Assembly (NCBI GenBank): GCA_016708925.1
Contig: JADJET010000004.1
Location: 1 to 64,000, forward strand
Origin: Gammaproteobacteria bacterium
Lineage (GTDB): Bacteria; Pseudomonadota; Gammaproteobacteria; Pseudomonadales; Porticoccaceae
Length of the DNA stretch: 64,000 nt
Direction: 5' to 3'
Shown here: piece by piece, positions 18,828 through 26,876 of the stretch
Position numbering within the stretch: the stretch's first letter is position 1
How the letters are laid out: the number at the start of each line of letters is the position of its first letter
Notes under the pieces: generated by a model
The model's database searches: none
The model's input: the letters and a program-made list of their open reading frames with translations, nothing else
What the model was told of the DNA's origin: nothing
Translations under genes and position numbers: made by a program

Positions 18828-20972
18828 TCAATCCGCTCCAGACACCGCGGCGCCGGGTACAGGCAATTCCAGCGAGGACGGGGACGGGGACGGCGGCACC
18901 GGCGCCTGCAGCAGCGTCTCGATCAATACACCCCACGGCGAGTCGGGGGCTTGCTCCCAGGCGATCTGATGCAGGGCCGCGAGCGCCTGCGCATCCTCGG
19001 CGAGGAAGCGTTTGTCGCCGGTACTGAGCGCACCGGGCCCGCCTGTCACGCAAGTTGCCAGCAAGCGCTCGCGAGCGCGCTGGCGCAGCGGCGTGTCGCC
19101 CCGGGGACGCGCCAACTGCAAGTGCAGGGCATTCGCGACCGGGCTCAGCACGGCGCGCGGAAAACCCGAGAGATTCCCGGTCACCGGACAGCGGTAGGCG
19201 GTCAGATCATCCAGCACCGGTGGCGGAGTACTCTCCTCGGGCGCAAGCAGCAGGCCGGCGGCGCGCAGTCGGGCGCCGGCGCGATAACGGCTGAGCCACA
19301 CCGAGATCGGCGCGGCAAACACCAGCGGTGCCGCCACCGGCAGCGACCAGAGGAAAAAACGCGGATCGAGCCAGTAGGCAAAGCCGATCCAGGCGAGGGC
19401 GAGCAGACTGCCCGGTGCCTGGCGGAGCAAGGCTTCCGACCATCGCGTTTCCCGGGTGCGATTCTGTCCGGCCCAGAGCACCTGGGTATTGAGCAGCGCC
19501 TCGGTCACGAACTGGCTGTGCGCCAGCATCCGGATCGGCGCGAGCAGTGCCGACACCACCGTCTCAATCAGCAAACTGGCTGCCAGGCGCAGCGGCCCGC
19601 CCATGGCGCGGCGCCGGCGGCGGTCGAGCACGACGTCGAGAAAGGCCAGCACCTTGGGGGAAAACAGCACGATGGCGGTGACGCTGACCAGCATCAGCGC
19701 CCAGTCGGGACGCCATTCCGGCCACAACGGATGCAGGGCATAGGGCTCGGGGAAATACGCCACCGGCAGCAGGGTCAGCACGGCGGTCTCCACCGTCACC
19801 GCCACCAGGAACGCAAACCAGAACACCGACGAACAGTAATTCATGATGCCGTTGAGGAATGCCGCGCGATGCGCCGAGGCAAAGCCCGGACGAAACAAAA
19901 ACGCGAGGTGCTGCAAGTTGCCCTTGACCCAGCGCCGGTCGCGGGCGAGCTCGTCCATCAGGCTGGGTGGCGCCTCTTCGTAGCTGCCGCCGAGGCCGGG
20001 CTCCAGCCAGACTTCGTATCCGGCACGGCGCAACAGCGCGGCTTCAACAAAGTCGTGGCTCAACACGGCGCCACGGAACAAACCCCAGCCGCGCAATTGC
20101 GGCAGGCCGGCATGGGCCATGAAGGGCGCGATTCGCAGCACCGCATTGTGGCCCCAGAAAGTGCTCTCCCCCAGTTGCAGCGCCGCCAATCCGGCCAGAA
20201 ACAGCGGTCCGTAAAGCTGCGAGCCAAACTGCTGCACGCGGGCGTGAAAGGTTTTGGCGTTAGCGAGCGCGGGCGCGGTCTGCAGGATGGCGATTTCCGG
20301 AGAGCGCTCCATCAGGCGCACCATGGTCACCAGGGCATCGCCGGTCATGATGCTGTCGGCGTCTAGGTGGATCATGTAGCGGTAGCTGTTGCCCCAGCGC
20401 GCGAGAAAATCGCTGATGTTGCCGGGCTTGCGCTTCACATTGAGGGTGCGGCGACGGTAGTGGATGCGGCCATGGGCGCCGAGTTCTTCGCACAGTTCGA
20501 ACCAGGCCTCGCGCTCCGCCAGCCACATCTCGGGATCGCGGCTGTCGGACAGAATGAAAAACTCGAAATGCGCCAGCGCTCCGGTTTGCGCCAGACTCCG
20601 GTAGGTCGCGCGCAGACCCGCGAAGCTGCGCTCGACCTCTTCGTGATAAATGGGGAACAAGACGGCGGTCGACGCCAGCGGCGTCGCCGCCAGGGTCGCG
20701 GCGTCGGTCCGTCGCAACGGGCTCATCCGGTCGCCCCCCAGACGCCGCAACACGAAACCGTACAGGGCAATCCAGAACCCGGCGGTGATCCCGGTGAACA
20801 GAAAACAGAACAGCACCAGGATGCATACTTCCAGAGGCTTGCCGCCGTGGTAAGGCAGCACCTGCCGCATGCTCCAGCCGGCCGCCGCGACCGACGCCAG
20901 CACCAGGCACAGAAACAGGGTGCGCCGCCAGCGCGCGCGCGCCTGCCAGCGGAAGCGCGCCGACTCAGCCAT
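18828..20972 (-). CDS. opgH: Osmoregulated periplasmic glucan glucosyltransferase OpgH
   Basis: OpgH (MdoH) is an inner-membrane family 2 glycosyltransferase that polymerises and exports beta-glucan backbones from UDP-glucose. Two N-terminal membrane spans (near residues 20-40 and 48-75) precede the cytoplasmic catalytic domain. FPIYHEE near 106, LSDSRDP near 141 and the metal-binding LDADS near 203 are family hallmarks, as are LSHDFVEAALLRRAGYEVWL and RDRRWVKGNLQH. More membrane spans follow toward the C-terminus. I chose the ATG at 20972 because it overlaps the stop of the preceding small ORF (ATGGCTGA), indicating coupled translation; an ATG at 21005 is the alternative. At 714 residues it is shorter than the E. 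coli protein, lacking its long N-terminal tail. Confidence 0.95.
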   Translation of the reverse strand: MAESARFRWQARARWRRTLFLCLVLASVAAAGWSMRQVLPYHGGKPLEVCILVLFCFLFTGITAGFWIALYGFVLRRLGGDRMSPLRRTDAATLAATPLASTAVLFPIYHEEVERSFAGLRATYRSLAQTGALAHFEFFILSDSRDPEMWLAEREAWFELCEELGAHGRIHYRRRTLNVKRKPGNISDFLARWGNSYRYMIHLDADSIMTGDALVTMVRLMERSPEIAILQTAPALANAKTFHARVQQFGSQLYGPLFLAGLAALQLGESTFWGHNAVLRIAPFMAHAGLPQLRGWGLFRGAVLSHDFVEAALLRRAGYEVWLEPGLGGSYEEAPPSLMDELARDRRWVKGNLQHLAFLFRPGFASAHRAAFLNGIMNYCSSVFWFAFLVAVTVETAVLTLLPVAYFPEPYALHPLWPEWRPDWALMLVSVTAIVLFSPKVLAFLDVVLDRRRRRAMGGPLRLAASLLIETVVSALLAPIRMLAHSQFVTEALLNTQVLWAGQNRTRETRWSEALLRQAPGSLLALAWIGFAYWLDPRFFLWSLPVAAPLVFAAPISVWLSRYRAGARLRAAGLLLAPEESTPPPVLDDLTAYRCPVTGNLSGFPRAVLSPVANALHLQLARPRGDTPLRQRARERLLATCVTGGPGALSTGDKRFLAEDAQALAALHQIAWEQAPDSPWGVLIETLLQAPVPPSPSPSSLELPVPGAAVSGAD

Positions 20973-21279
20973 CGGTAGCGTCCGCCGCCGGACGGTGCTG
21001 GGCATGGCTTGCGAAATGCGGCCCGCTCGGCGCCGGCGCCGCGGTTACCGCGACCGGACGGCGGCCGCTCCAGGCGGGATCGCCAAGAATCTGGCGCCGC
21101 CAGGCGCGCAGATCGGGACCGCCGTGCGCGGCCAGCGTTACCTGTAGCCGCGACACCGCGCCGGCGGCCTGCTGCGGCGCCACCCCGGCGAGACGCAGGT
21201 AGCCGTAGACGCGCAGCAGGGGAAGAAATTCCGGTTCAAACAGCAACTGAACGGGCGGCGAAGCGGCGGCTGGCGACAT
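20965..21279 (-). CDS. Small hypothetical protein coupled to opgH
   Basis: A 104-residue ORF that exactly fills the gap between opgG (stop 21287) and opgH. Its TGA overlaps the opgH ATG by eight bases, a typical coupling arrangement. Residues 10-60 look folded and helical (LLFEPEFLPLLRVYGYLRLAGVAPQQ is the most ordered part). The last 40 residues are rich in Ala, Pro and His and look disordered. No signal peptide, membrane span or known motif was seen, and I do not recognise a family. Position suggests a role with OpgG/OpgH, or a shortened, separated piece of the OpgH N-terminal tail; both are inference. Confidence 0.6.
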   Translation of the reverse strand: MSPAAASPPVQLLFEPEFLPLLRVYGYLRLAGVAPQQAAGAVSRLQVTLAAHGGPDLRAWRRQILGDPAWSGRRPVAVTAAPAPSGPHFASHAQHRPAADATDG

Positions 21280-21286
21280 CGGCAGC

Positions 21287-22936
21287 TCAGGGCGTCAGGG
21301 AGTTGGCGAACGGCAGATGATAGCTCCAGGTCTCGCTCAGGGTGTCGTCGCCCAGATGCAGGAAGGCCCGCATTTCCATGCCGGATTCCGGTTCGGGGCG
21401 GACGACGAAGACCAGCCGCCAGCGGTCCGGCACCGGCAGGTATTCCACATATTGTTCGAGGACCTTGCCGCCGGCGACGCTGACATTGCCCGCCACGGGC
21501 GCATCGCGACCCTTGATCTTGCCGAGCCCGCCGCCGGCGAAATCGATCACGAAGCGGTAGGCCTCCGCCGGCGGGTGCCGACCCTGTGCGCCACTCGGCC
21601 GCCCGACGAGGGTATTCACAACGGTGGCGAGCGCGCTGTCGGGCTCGGGCCTGGCGCCCAGGAAGAGGTCATAGTCAAGGACGATACGCTGACCGGCAGG
21701 CACCGCTTTTTCGGGACTCCAGAACGCTACGATGTTGTCGTTGGTCTCGTCCGGGGAGGGAATTTCGACCAGCACGATACGCCCCGGCCCGGTGGGTTGC
21801 CGCAACGTCACCCAGGCTCCGGGACGTAACTGATAATTGGCGTCGCCGTCCTCGTAGGCGTCAAACCGGCGGTCCCGCTGCAACAGCCCGAAGCCCTTCG
21901 CGTTATTCACGGTAAAGCCGTACAACTCGGGCGTGCGCGGATTCAGCAGCGGACGCCACAGCCATTCGCCGCTGCCGTCGTTCACCAGCAGACCGTCGCT
22001 GTGATGCATTTCGGGCCGCCACTGACCGAGCGGGCGGGCGGTATTTTCGCCGTAGAAAAACATGCTGGTCAGGGGCGCCAGGCCCAGCATGGTGACCGGC
22101 TTGCGGGTAAAGATCTCCGCCCGCACGCTGACTCGGGTCGTTTCGCCCGGCATCACCGTGAATTCGTAACCACCGGCGACACTCGGCCCCTCGAGCAGCG
22201 CAAAAATCTTCATGCTGGTAGCGGTCGTGCGTGGCTGCTCCAGCCAGAATTCACTGAACAGCGGAAACTCCTCACCGCCCGGCAAGCCGGTGTCGATCGC
22301 CAGCCCGCGCGCCCACAAGCCGGGTACGCCGCCTTTGCCAACACCGCGAAAATAACTCGCGCCGCTGAATTCGACCACGGGCTCCGGCTCGCCGGCACGG
22401 TTGATCGGGTACTCCAGACGCAAACCGGCATAACCCAGATCCGGCGGAATCCGTTTCACCAGATCGGGGTCGCCAAAGTCGAACTGCTCGCGATCGAAGG
22501 GTATATCGCGCACGCCTTCGGCCGTGACCCGACGAATCTTCACCGGATAGCGCTGATGTCGCGCGGGCGCGATGAAGGACGCCTGAAACTGCGAATTCGT
22601 GGCGCGCCACAGGCGGCGCTCGGGAAGGAAGCGGAACAGCCGCGCCTGTTCGTAAGACAGTTCCTGCAGAAAGGCCGGGATTTCCGTGGGCGCCCGATAA
22701 GGTTCGGCGGCGCGCTGCTTGGCCAGCGCCGCGACGTCGCGCAACTCGATGGCCTGCGCGGGCGCCGGCGCAACCGACAGCACCACCGCAGCAGACAGCA
22801 GCAGGGCGCCCATGGCGGCGCGACGCAGAAGGGGTTTGTGGATTCGGGGCAAGCTATTCACCGCAGTCGCCGCAGGCCGGGCTGTTATCGGGACCCACGC
22901 AGGATTCGGGCGGTGGGGGTTTGGCGTTCGTACCAT
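21287..22936 (-). CDS. opgG: Periplasmic glucan biosynthesis protein OpgG
   Basis: OpgG (MdoG) is the periplasmic partner of OpgH and is needed for glucan branching. A hydrophobic stretch, MGALLLSAAVVLSVAPAP, followed by AQA and IE looks like a Sec signal with cleavage after AQA. Family text includes GASYFRGVG, YGLSARGL-like WARGLAIDTG, EEFPLFSEFWLEQP, PLTSMFFYGEN, HDSDGL-like HHSDGLLV, and ETWSYHLPF at the end. I give the ATG at 22936. A GTG at 22861, closer to the signal peptide, is equally plausible, and the open frame also extends to 23053. It forms an operon with the small ORF and opgH, and is divergent from opgD. Confidence 0.93.
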   Translation of the reverse strand: MVRTPNPHRPNPAWVPITARPAATAVNSLPRIHKPLLRRAAMGALLLSAAVVLSVAPAPAQAIELRDVAALAKQRAAEPYRAPTEIPAFLQELSYEQARLFRFLPERRLWRATNSQFQASFIAPARHQRYPVKIRRVTAEGVRDIPFDREQFDFGDPDLVKRIPPDLGYAGLRLEYPINRAGEPEPVVEFSGASYFRGVGKGGVPGLWARGLAIDTGLPGGEEFPLFSEFWLEQPRTTATSMKIFALLEGPSVAGGYEFTVMPGETTRVSVRAEIFTRKPVTMLGLAPLTSMFFYGENTARPLGQWRPEMHHSDGLLVNDGSGEWLWRPLLNPRTPELYGFTVNNAKGFGLLQRDRRFDAYEDGDANYQLRPGAWVTLRQPTGPGRIVLVEIPSPDETNDNIVAFWSPEKAVPAGQRIVLDYDLFLGARPEPDSALATVVNTLVGRPSGAQGRHPPAEAYRFVIDFAGGGLGKIKGRDAPVAGNVSVAGGKVLEQYVEYLPVPDRWRLVFVVRPEPESGMEMRAFLHLGDDTLSETWSYHLPFANSLTP

Positions 22937-23207
22937 GCCAGATCGGCCGGAGCGCCGCGAATTGTAATGGACTTCACCAGCGGCGGACATGCGCTGACAC
23001 GGCTTTCGTGCGCGGCGGCCCCGCGCCGGCACAAAATTTGTCCCATCAACCACGGAAACGCTTGCCCGCGAGGCATCGAACCTTTACTTTTGCCCCGCTT
23101 TGGGCACCCGACCCACCCAGCCCCGCGGGCAGCGCGCCCGCGTAACCAAACACCCGGAACTTGATGTCCGGAGTCCGAAAATCCAGAACCCGAATGAGGA
23201 GTCACCC

Positions 23208-24800
23208 TTGAGTGCAGTTGATCGCCGCCGGCGCAGGTTTCTGCAATGTCTGGTCCTGGCCTGCGTCGGTATCGCCGGGCTGGGCACGGACGCGGCTCAG
23301 GCCGCCGCCAAACATCTGGAATTCGGTCCCGCGCGGACCTTCAGTTTCGACGGGCTGATCCAGACTGCGCGCGACAACGCCGCCAAGCCCTATCGGGAGC
23401 CGCCGCGGCCAGGTGCCGAGGTGGTGGCCAGGATCGACTACGACGAACACGGCCAGATCCGCTATCTGCCCGAGCTCGCGCTGGACGCCAACGGCCCGGG
23501 CGCCTATCCGGTAACCTTTTTCCACCTCGGCAAGTGGTTCCAGCAGCCCATGCACGCCTATGTCGTGGACCAGGGCAAGGCGCGCGAGATCCGCTACCGT
23601 CGCGACTACTTTTCGATGCCGAAGGACAATCCCGCCCGGCACATGCCGGACGACGCCGGCTTTGCCGGATTCCGGCTGCACGAATCCCGCCTGCGGGATG
23701 ACTGGCGCACCCAGGACTGGGTGGCGTTTCTGGGCGCCTCCTACTTCCGCACCATCGGCGCCCAGGGGCAATACGGCCTCTCGGCGCGCGGCATCGCGCT
23801 CGACACCGCGGTCGCCGGGCCCGAAGAGTTCCCCATGTTCCGCGAGTTCTACCTGGAACCGGCCGCATCCACCGACGCACCGATGCGGATCTACGCCCTC
23901 CTCGACGGCCCCGGCATCACCGGCGCGTACCGCTTCGATCTACACCGCGAAACCGGTGTGGTAATGGAAGTGGACTGCCGGCTGTTTCTGCGCCGCGACA
24001 TCATGCGGTTGGGCATCGCGCCGCTGACCTCGATGTTCTGGTTCGGCGAGCACGGGCGCGGGCGCGAACTCGATTGGCGCCCGGAAATCCACGATTCCGA
24101 CGGCCTGGCGATCTGGAACGGCGCTGGCGAACGCATCTGGCGGCCGCTGCGCAACCCGCCCTATCCCACGGCCGCGGCCTTTGTCGATTTCAACCCGCGC
24201 GGCTTCGGCTTCATGCAGCGCGACCGGAATTTCGATAACTACCTTGATGGCGTGCTCTACGACCGCCGCCCGAGCCTGTGGATCGAGCCGCTGGGCGACT
24301 GGGGCGAGGGTTCGGTGCAGCTGGTGGAACTGCCTACCGATGACGAGATCCACGACAACATGGTCGCCATGTGGGTGCCCGCCGGCGCCGCCAAGAAGGG
24401 CGCCGAATACAGCTTCCGCTACCGCATGCACTGGCTCGCAGACGAACCCTATCCCACGCCCAACCTCGCGCAGGTGGTGTCCACCCGCAGCGGCCGCGGC
24501 GGCGAGCCGGGCACCATCCGCAAGCCCGGCATCGTGCGCTATGTGGTCGAATTCGCCGGCGGCGAACTCCCCGGGCTCGCCAAGACGGCGAAGCTCGACG
24601 CCGTGGTCACCAGCTCGACGGGCCAGGATAAGATACTGCTCGCCCGCGCCGAGCCGGTACCCACCACGGAGCGCTGGCGGGTGCAGTTCGACCTGGCGGT
24701 GAATCCCGGCGAGGCCGTCGATCTGCGCCTGTTCCTGCGTCAGGGCGAGCGCGCGCTCAGCGAAACCTGGCTGTTCCAGCACCTGACCGCCGCCAACTAG
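23208..24800 (+). CDS. opgD: Periplasmic glucan biosynthesis protein OpgD, Tat signal
   Basis: A paralog of OpgG. I chose the TTG at 23208 because GAGGA sits seven bases upstream and the next residues form a twin-arginine signal: DRRRRRFLQCLVLACVG, then AAQA. This matches E. coli OpgD, which is Tat-exported, while OpgG is Sec-exported. Family text includes GASYFRTIGAQGQYGLSARG, EEFPMFREFYLEP, PLTSMFWFGEHG, HDSDGLAIWNG, RGFGFMQRDRNF and ETWLFQHL. OpgD controls glucan structure in E. coli. It is about 530 residues long and divergent from opgG. The TAG stop is itself part of the CTAG that begins repeat copy B. Confidence 0.92.
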   Translation: MSAVDRRRRRFLQCLVLACVGIAGLGTDAAQAAAKHLEFGPARTFSFDGLIQTARDNAAKPYREPPRPGAEVVARIDYDEHGQIRYLPELALDANGPGAYPVTFFHLGKWFQQPMHAYVVDQGKAREIRYRRDYFSMPKDNPARHMPDDAGFAGFRLHESRLRDDWRTQDWVAFLGASYFRTIGAQGQYGLSARGIALDTAVAGPEEFPMFREFYLEPAASTDAPMRIYALLDGPGITGAYRFDLHRETGVVMEVDCRLFLRRDIMRLGIAPLTSMFWFGEHGRGRELDWRPEIHDSDGLAIWNGAGERIWRPLRNPPYPTAAAFVDFNPRGFGFMQRDRNFDNYLDGVLYDRRPSLWIEPLGDWGEGSVQLVELPTDDEIHDNMVAMWVPAGAAKKGAEYSFRYRMHWLADEPYPTPNLAQVVSTRSGRGGEPGTIRKPGIVRYVVEFAGGELPGLAKTAKLDAVVTSSTGQDKILLARAEPVPTTERWRVQFDLAVNPGEAVDLRLFLRQGERALSETWLFQHLTAAN

Positions 24801-24938
24801 CACCACGGCACGTAAGTTTCGACACATTACTGGCCATCGTCATTCGGGCAAGCTCAACAACGGCTGGATTTCCGCGCAAAAACTGGATGCCCGCCTTTGC
24901 GGGCATGACGTTCCCTTGTTTATATGTCGCACTACTAG
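24797..24938 (-). repeat. CTAG-bounded REP-like element, copy B
   Basis: A 142-bp inverted copy of the element at 16554-16717. It starts with CTAG at 24797-24800, shared with the opgD stop codon, and ends with CTAG at 24935-24938. The hairpin core at 24883-24910 is identical to that of copy A. The second hairpin of copy A is reduced here, which accounts for the 22-bp size difference. It occupies half of the 297-bp gap before the ATPase gene. Confidence 0.85.
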
Positions 24939-25051
24939 GGCGGCGTCGTTTGCGGAAGTGTCGGCGCCAAGCCGGCAGTGGCGGTAACTACATTGTCGTC
25001 GCAGCCGAACCGCTGACCGGCCGCTGAACAACTGCGGCGACCAGAGCGCGC

Positions 25052-25080
25052 GGGGACATGGGCTACAATCCATTGTCCCC
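25052..25080. promoter_or_regulatory. Imperfect hairpin over a possible -10 box
   Basis: GGGGACATGG and CCATTGTCCCC pair with one bulged base around a loop GCTACAAT that contains TACAAT, a good -10 match. It ends 17 bases before the ATG of the ATPase gene. No convincing -35 was seen. It could be an operator or a leader hairpin. Confidence 0.4.
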
Positions 25081-25097
25081 GCAGTGAGACGCTCAGC

Positions 25098-26873
25098 ATG
25101 GCCGTCGCGATCGCGCCCGAACAGGTTCTGGACCTTGCTCTGGCGCTGGAACATCTGGTGGACGCCGGCCTCGTTGCGCGCGCGGATGCCAATCTGCTCG
25201 CCGGCGGGAACCGCACCCGCGAGCAGTCGCTTCAGCACCCGTTGATCTATGTCGCAGCGCAACAGGTCGGCAATGCCGCCCGGCCCGGCCGGGTACTGGA
25301 TCTTGAAACCCTGACCCAGTGGCTCGGCGAAACTGCGCAACTGCCGGTGCTGCGCATCGACCCGCTCAAGGTCAAGGTCGCGGAAGTGGCGCGGGTGATG
25401 TCGTTCGAGTTCGCCAAGCGCCACGGCATCCTGTGTGTCGAAGCGAGCGCCGAGGAGATCGTCGTGGCCACGGCGCAGCCCTTCGTCACCACCTGGGTCT
25501 CGGGCCTCGAACAGGCCAGCCGCAAGCGCATCAAACGGGTGGTGGCCAACCCCGCCGATATCGAGAAATACACCCTCGAGTTCTACACCCTGTCGCGCTC
25601 GGTATCCGGCGCCGGCACCGCGATGCGCGGCACCCGCCCCGCGCTCAGCAATTTCGAGCAGTTGCTGGAGCTCGGCTCCCTCAAGGACCCGGACGCCCAG
25701 GATCAGCACATCGTCAATATCGTCGACTGGCTGTTGCAATACGCCTTCGACCAGCGCGCCAGCGACATCCACATCGAACCGCGCCGCGAACTCGGCAAAG
25801 TCCGCTTCCGCATCGACGGCGTGTTGCACCCTGTCTACGAACTCCCGGCGCAGGTGCTGAGCGCGGTCACCAGTCGCCTGAAAATCCTCGGGCGCATGAA
25901 CGTGGCCGAAAAGCGCAAGCCCCAGGATGGCCGGGTCAAGACCCGCACTCCGGCCGGCGGCGAAGTGGAACTGCGGCTCTCGACCCTGCCCACGGCCTTC
26001 GGCGAAAAACTGGTGATCCGCATTTTCGATCCCGAAGTGCTGCTGCGCAGCTTCATCGAGCTCGGCCTGAGTGGCGAAGACTACCAGCGCTGGCAGGGCA
26101 TGGTCGGCCAGCCCAACGGCATCGTGCTGGTCACCGGCCCCACCGGCTCGGGCAAGACCACGACGCTCTATTCGACGCTGAAACAGCTCGCCACCGAGGA
26201 GGTGAATGTCAGCACGGTGGAAGACCCCATCGAAATGGTCGAGGACAGTTTCAACCAGACCCAGGTGCAGCCGCAGATCAACTTCAGCTTTGCCGAGGGC
26301 GTGCGCACCCTGATGCGCCAGGATCCGGACATCATCATGGTGGGCGAGATCCGCGACCTGGCGACCGCGGAAATGGCCATTCAGGCCGCCCTCACCGGTC
26401 ACCTGGTGCTGTCCACCCTGCACACCAACGACGCGCCCACCGCCATCACCCGGCTGCTCGATCTGGGGGTGCCGGCGCATCTGCTCAAGGTCACCCTGAA
26501 CGGCGTCATGGCGCAGCGCCTGGTGCGCACCCTGTGCCCGCACTGCGCGCGCAAAACGCCGGCGGACATGGCCGCCTGGAAGGCGCTGGTGCAGCCCTGG
26601 AAAGCGCCGCCTCCGGCCCAGTTCGCCGAACCCGGCGGCTGCCTGGAATGTCGCGACACCGGCTATCTGGGGCGCCAGGGCATCTACGAAATCATGCTCA
26701 TCAGCGAAACCCTCAAGCCGTTGATCGGCGAGCAGTGCGACATCTCCGCCCTGCGCCTGCAAGCCATGCGCGAAGGCATGCGCACCCTGCGCCTGTCCGG
26801 CGCGCAGAAAGTCGGCGCGGGGATCACCTCGGTGGCGGAAGTGATGCGGGTGGCGCCGGACATGGGGCGTTAG
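25098..26873 (+). CDS. GspE/PilB-family secretion ATPase, orphan
   Basis: A 591-residue hexameric ATPase of the type II secretion / type IV pilus class. The N-terminal third resembles the MshEN/N1 domain. The core has ASDIHIEP near residue 220, the Walker A GPTGSGKTTTLYSTL near 347, the Asp box EDPIEM, the Walker B-type DPDIIMVGEIRD, and the His-box text STLHTNDAPTAI. A zinc knuckle is present, CPHC near 480 and CLEC near 514, followed by DTGYLGRQGIYEI. No other secretion or pilus gene lies nearby, so it is an orphan here and its machine cannot be assigned. glnE begins four bases after its stop. Confidence 0.92.
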   Translation: MAVAIAPEQVLDLALALEHLVDAGLVARADANLLAGGNRTREQSLQHPLIYVAAQQVGNAARPGRVLDLETLTQWLGETAQLPVLRIDPLKVKVAEVARVMSFEFAKRHGILCVEASAEEIVVATAQPFVTTWVSGLEQASRKRIKRVVANPADIEKYTLEFYTLSRSVSGAGTAMRGTRPALSNFEQLLELGSLKDPDAQDQHIVNIVDWLLQYAFDQRASDIHIEPRRELGKVRFRIDGVLHPVYELPAQVLSAVTSRLKILGRMNVAEKRKPQDGRVKTRTPAGGEVELRLSTLPTAFGEKLVIRIFDPEVLLRSFIELGLSGEDYQRWQGMVGQPNGIVLVTGPTGSGKTTTLYSTLKQLATEEVNVSTVEDPIEMVEDSFNQTQVQPQINFSFAEGVRTLMRQDPDIIMVGEIRDLATAEMAIQAALTGHLVLSTLHTNDAPTAITRLLDLGVPAHLLKVTLNGVMAQRLVRTLCPHCARKTPADMAAWKALVQPWKAPPPAQFAEPGGCLECRDTGYLGRQGIYEIMLISETLKPLIGEQCDISALRLQAMREGMRTLRLSGAQKVGAGITSVAEVMRVAPDMGR

Positions 26874-26876
26874 CCG

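Noticed and set aside
18822..20366. A 514-codon plus-strand frame opposite opgH
   Set aside because: Antisense to a well-conserved gene; the Gln/Arg/His-rich text has no domain.
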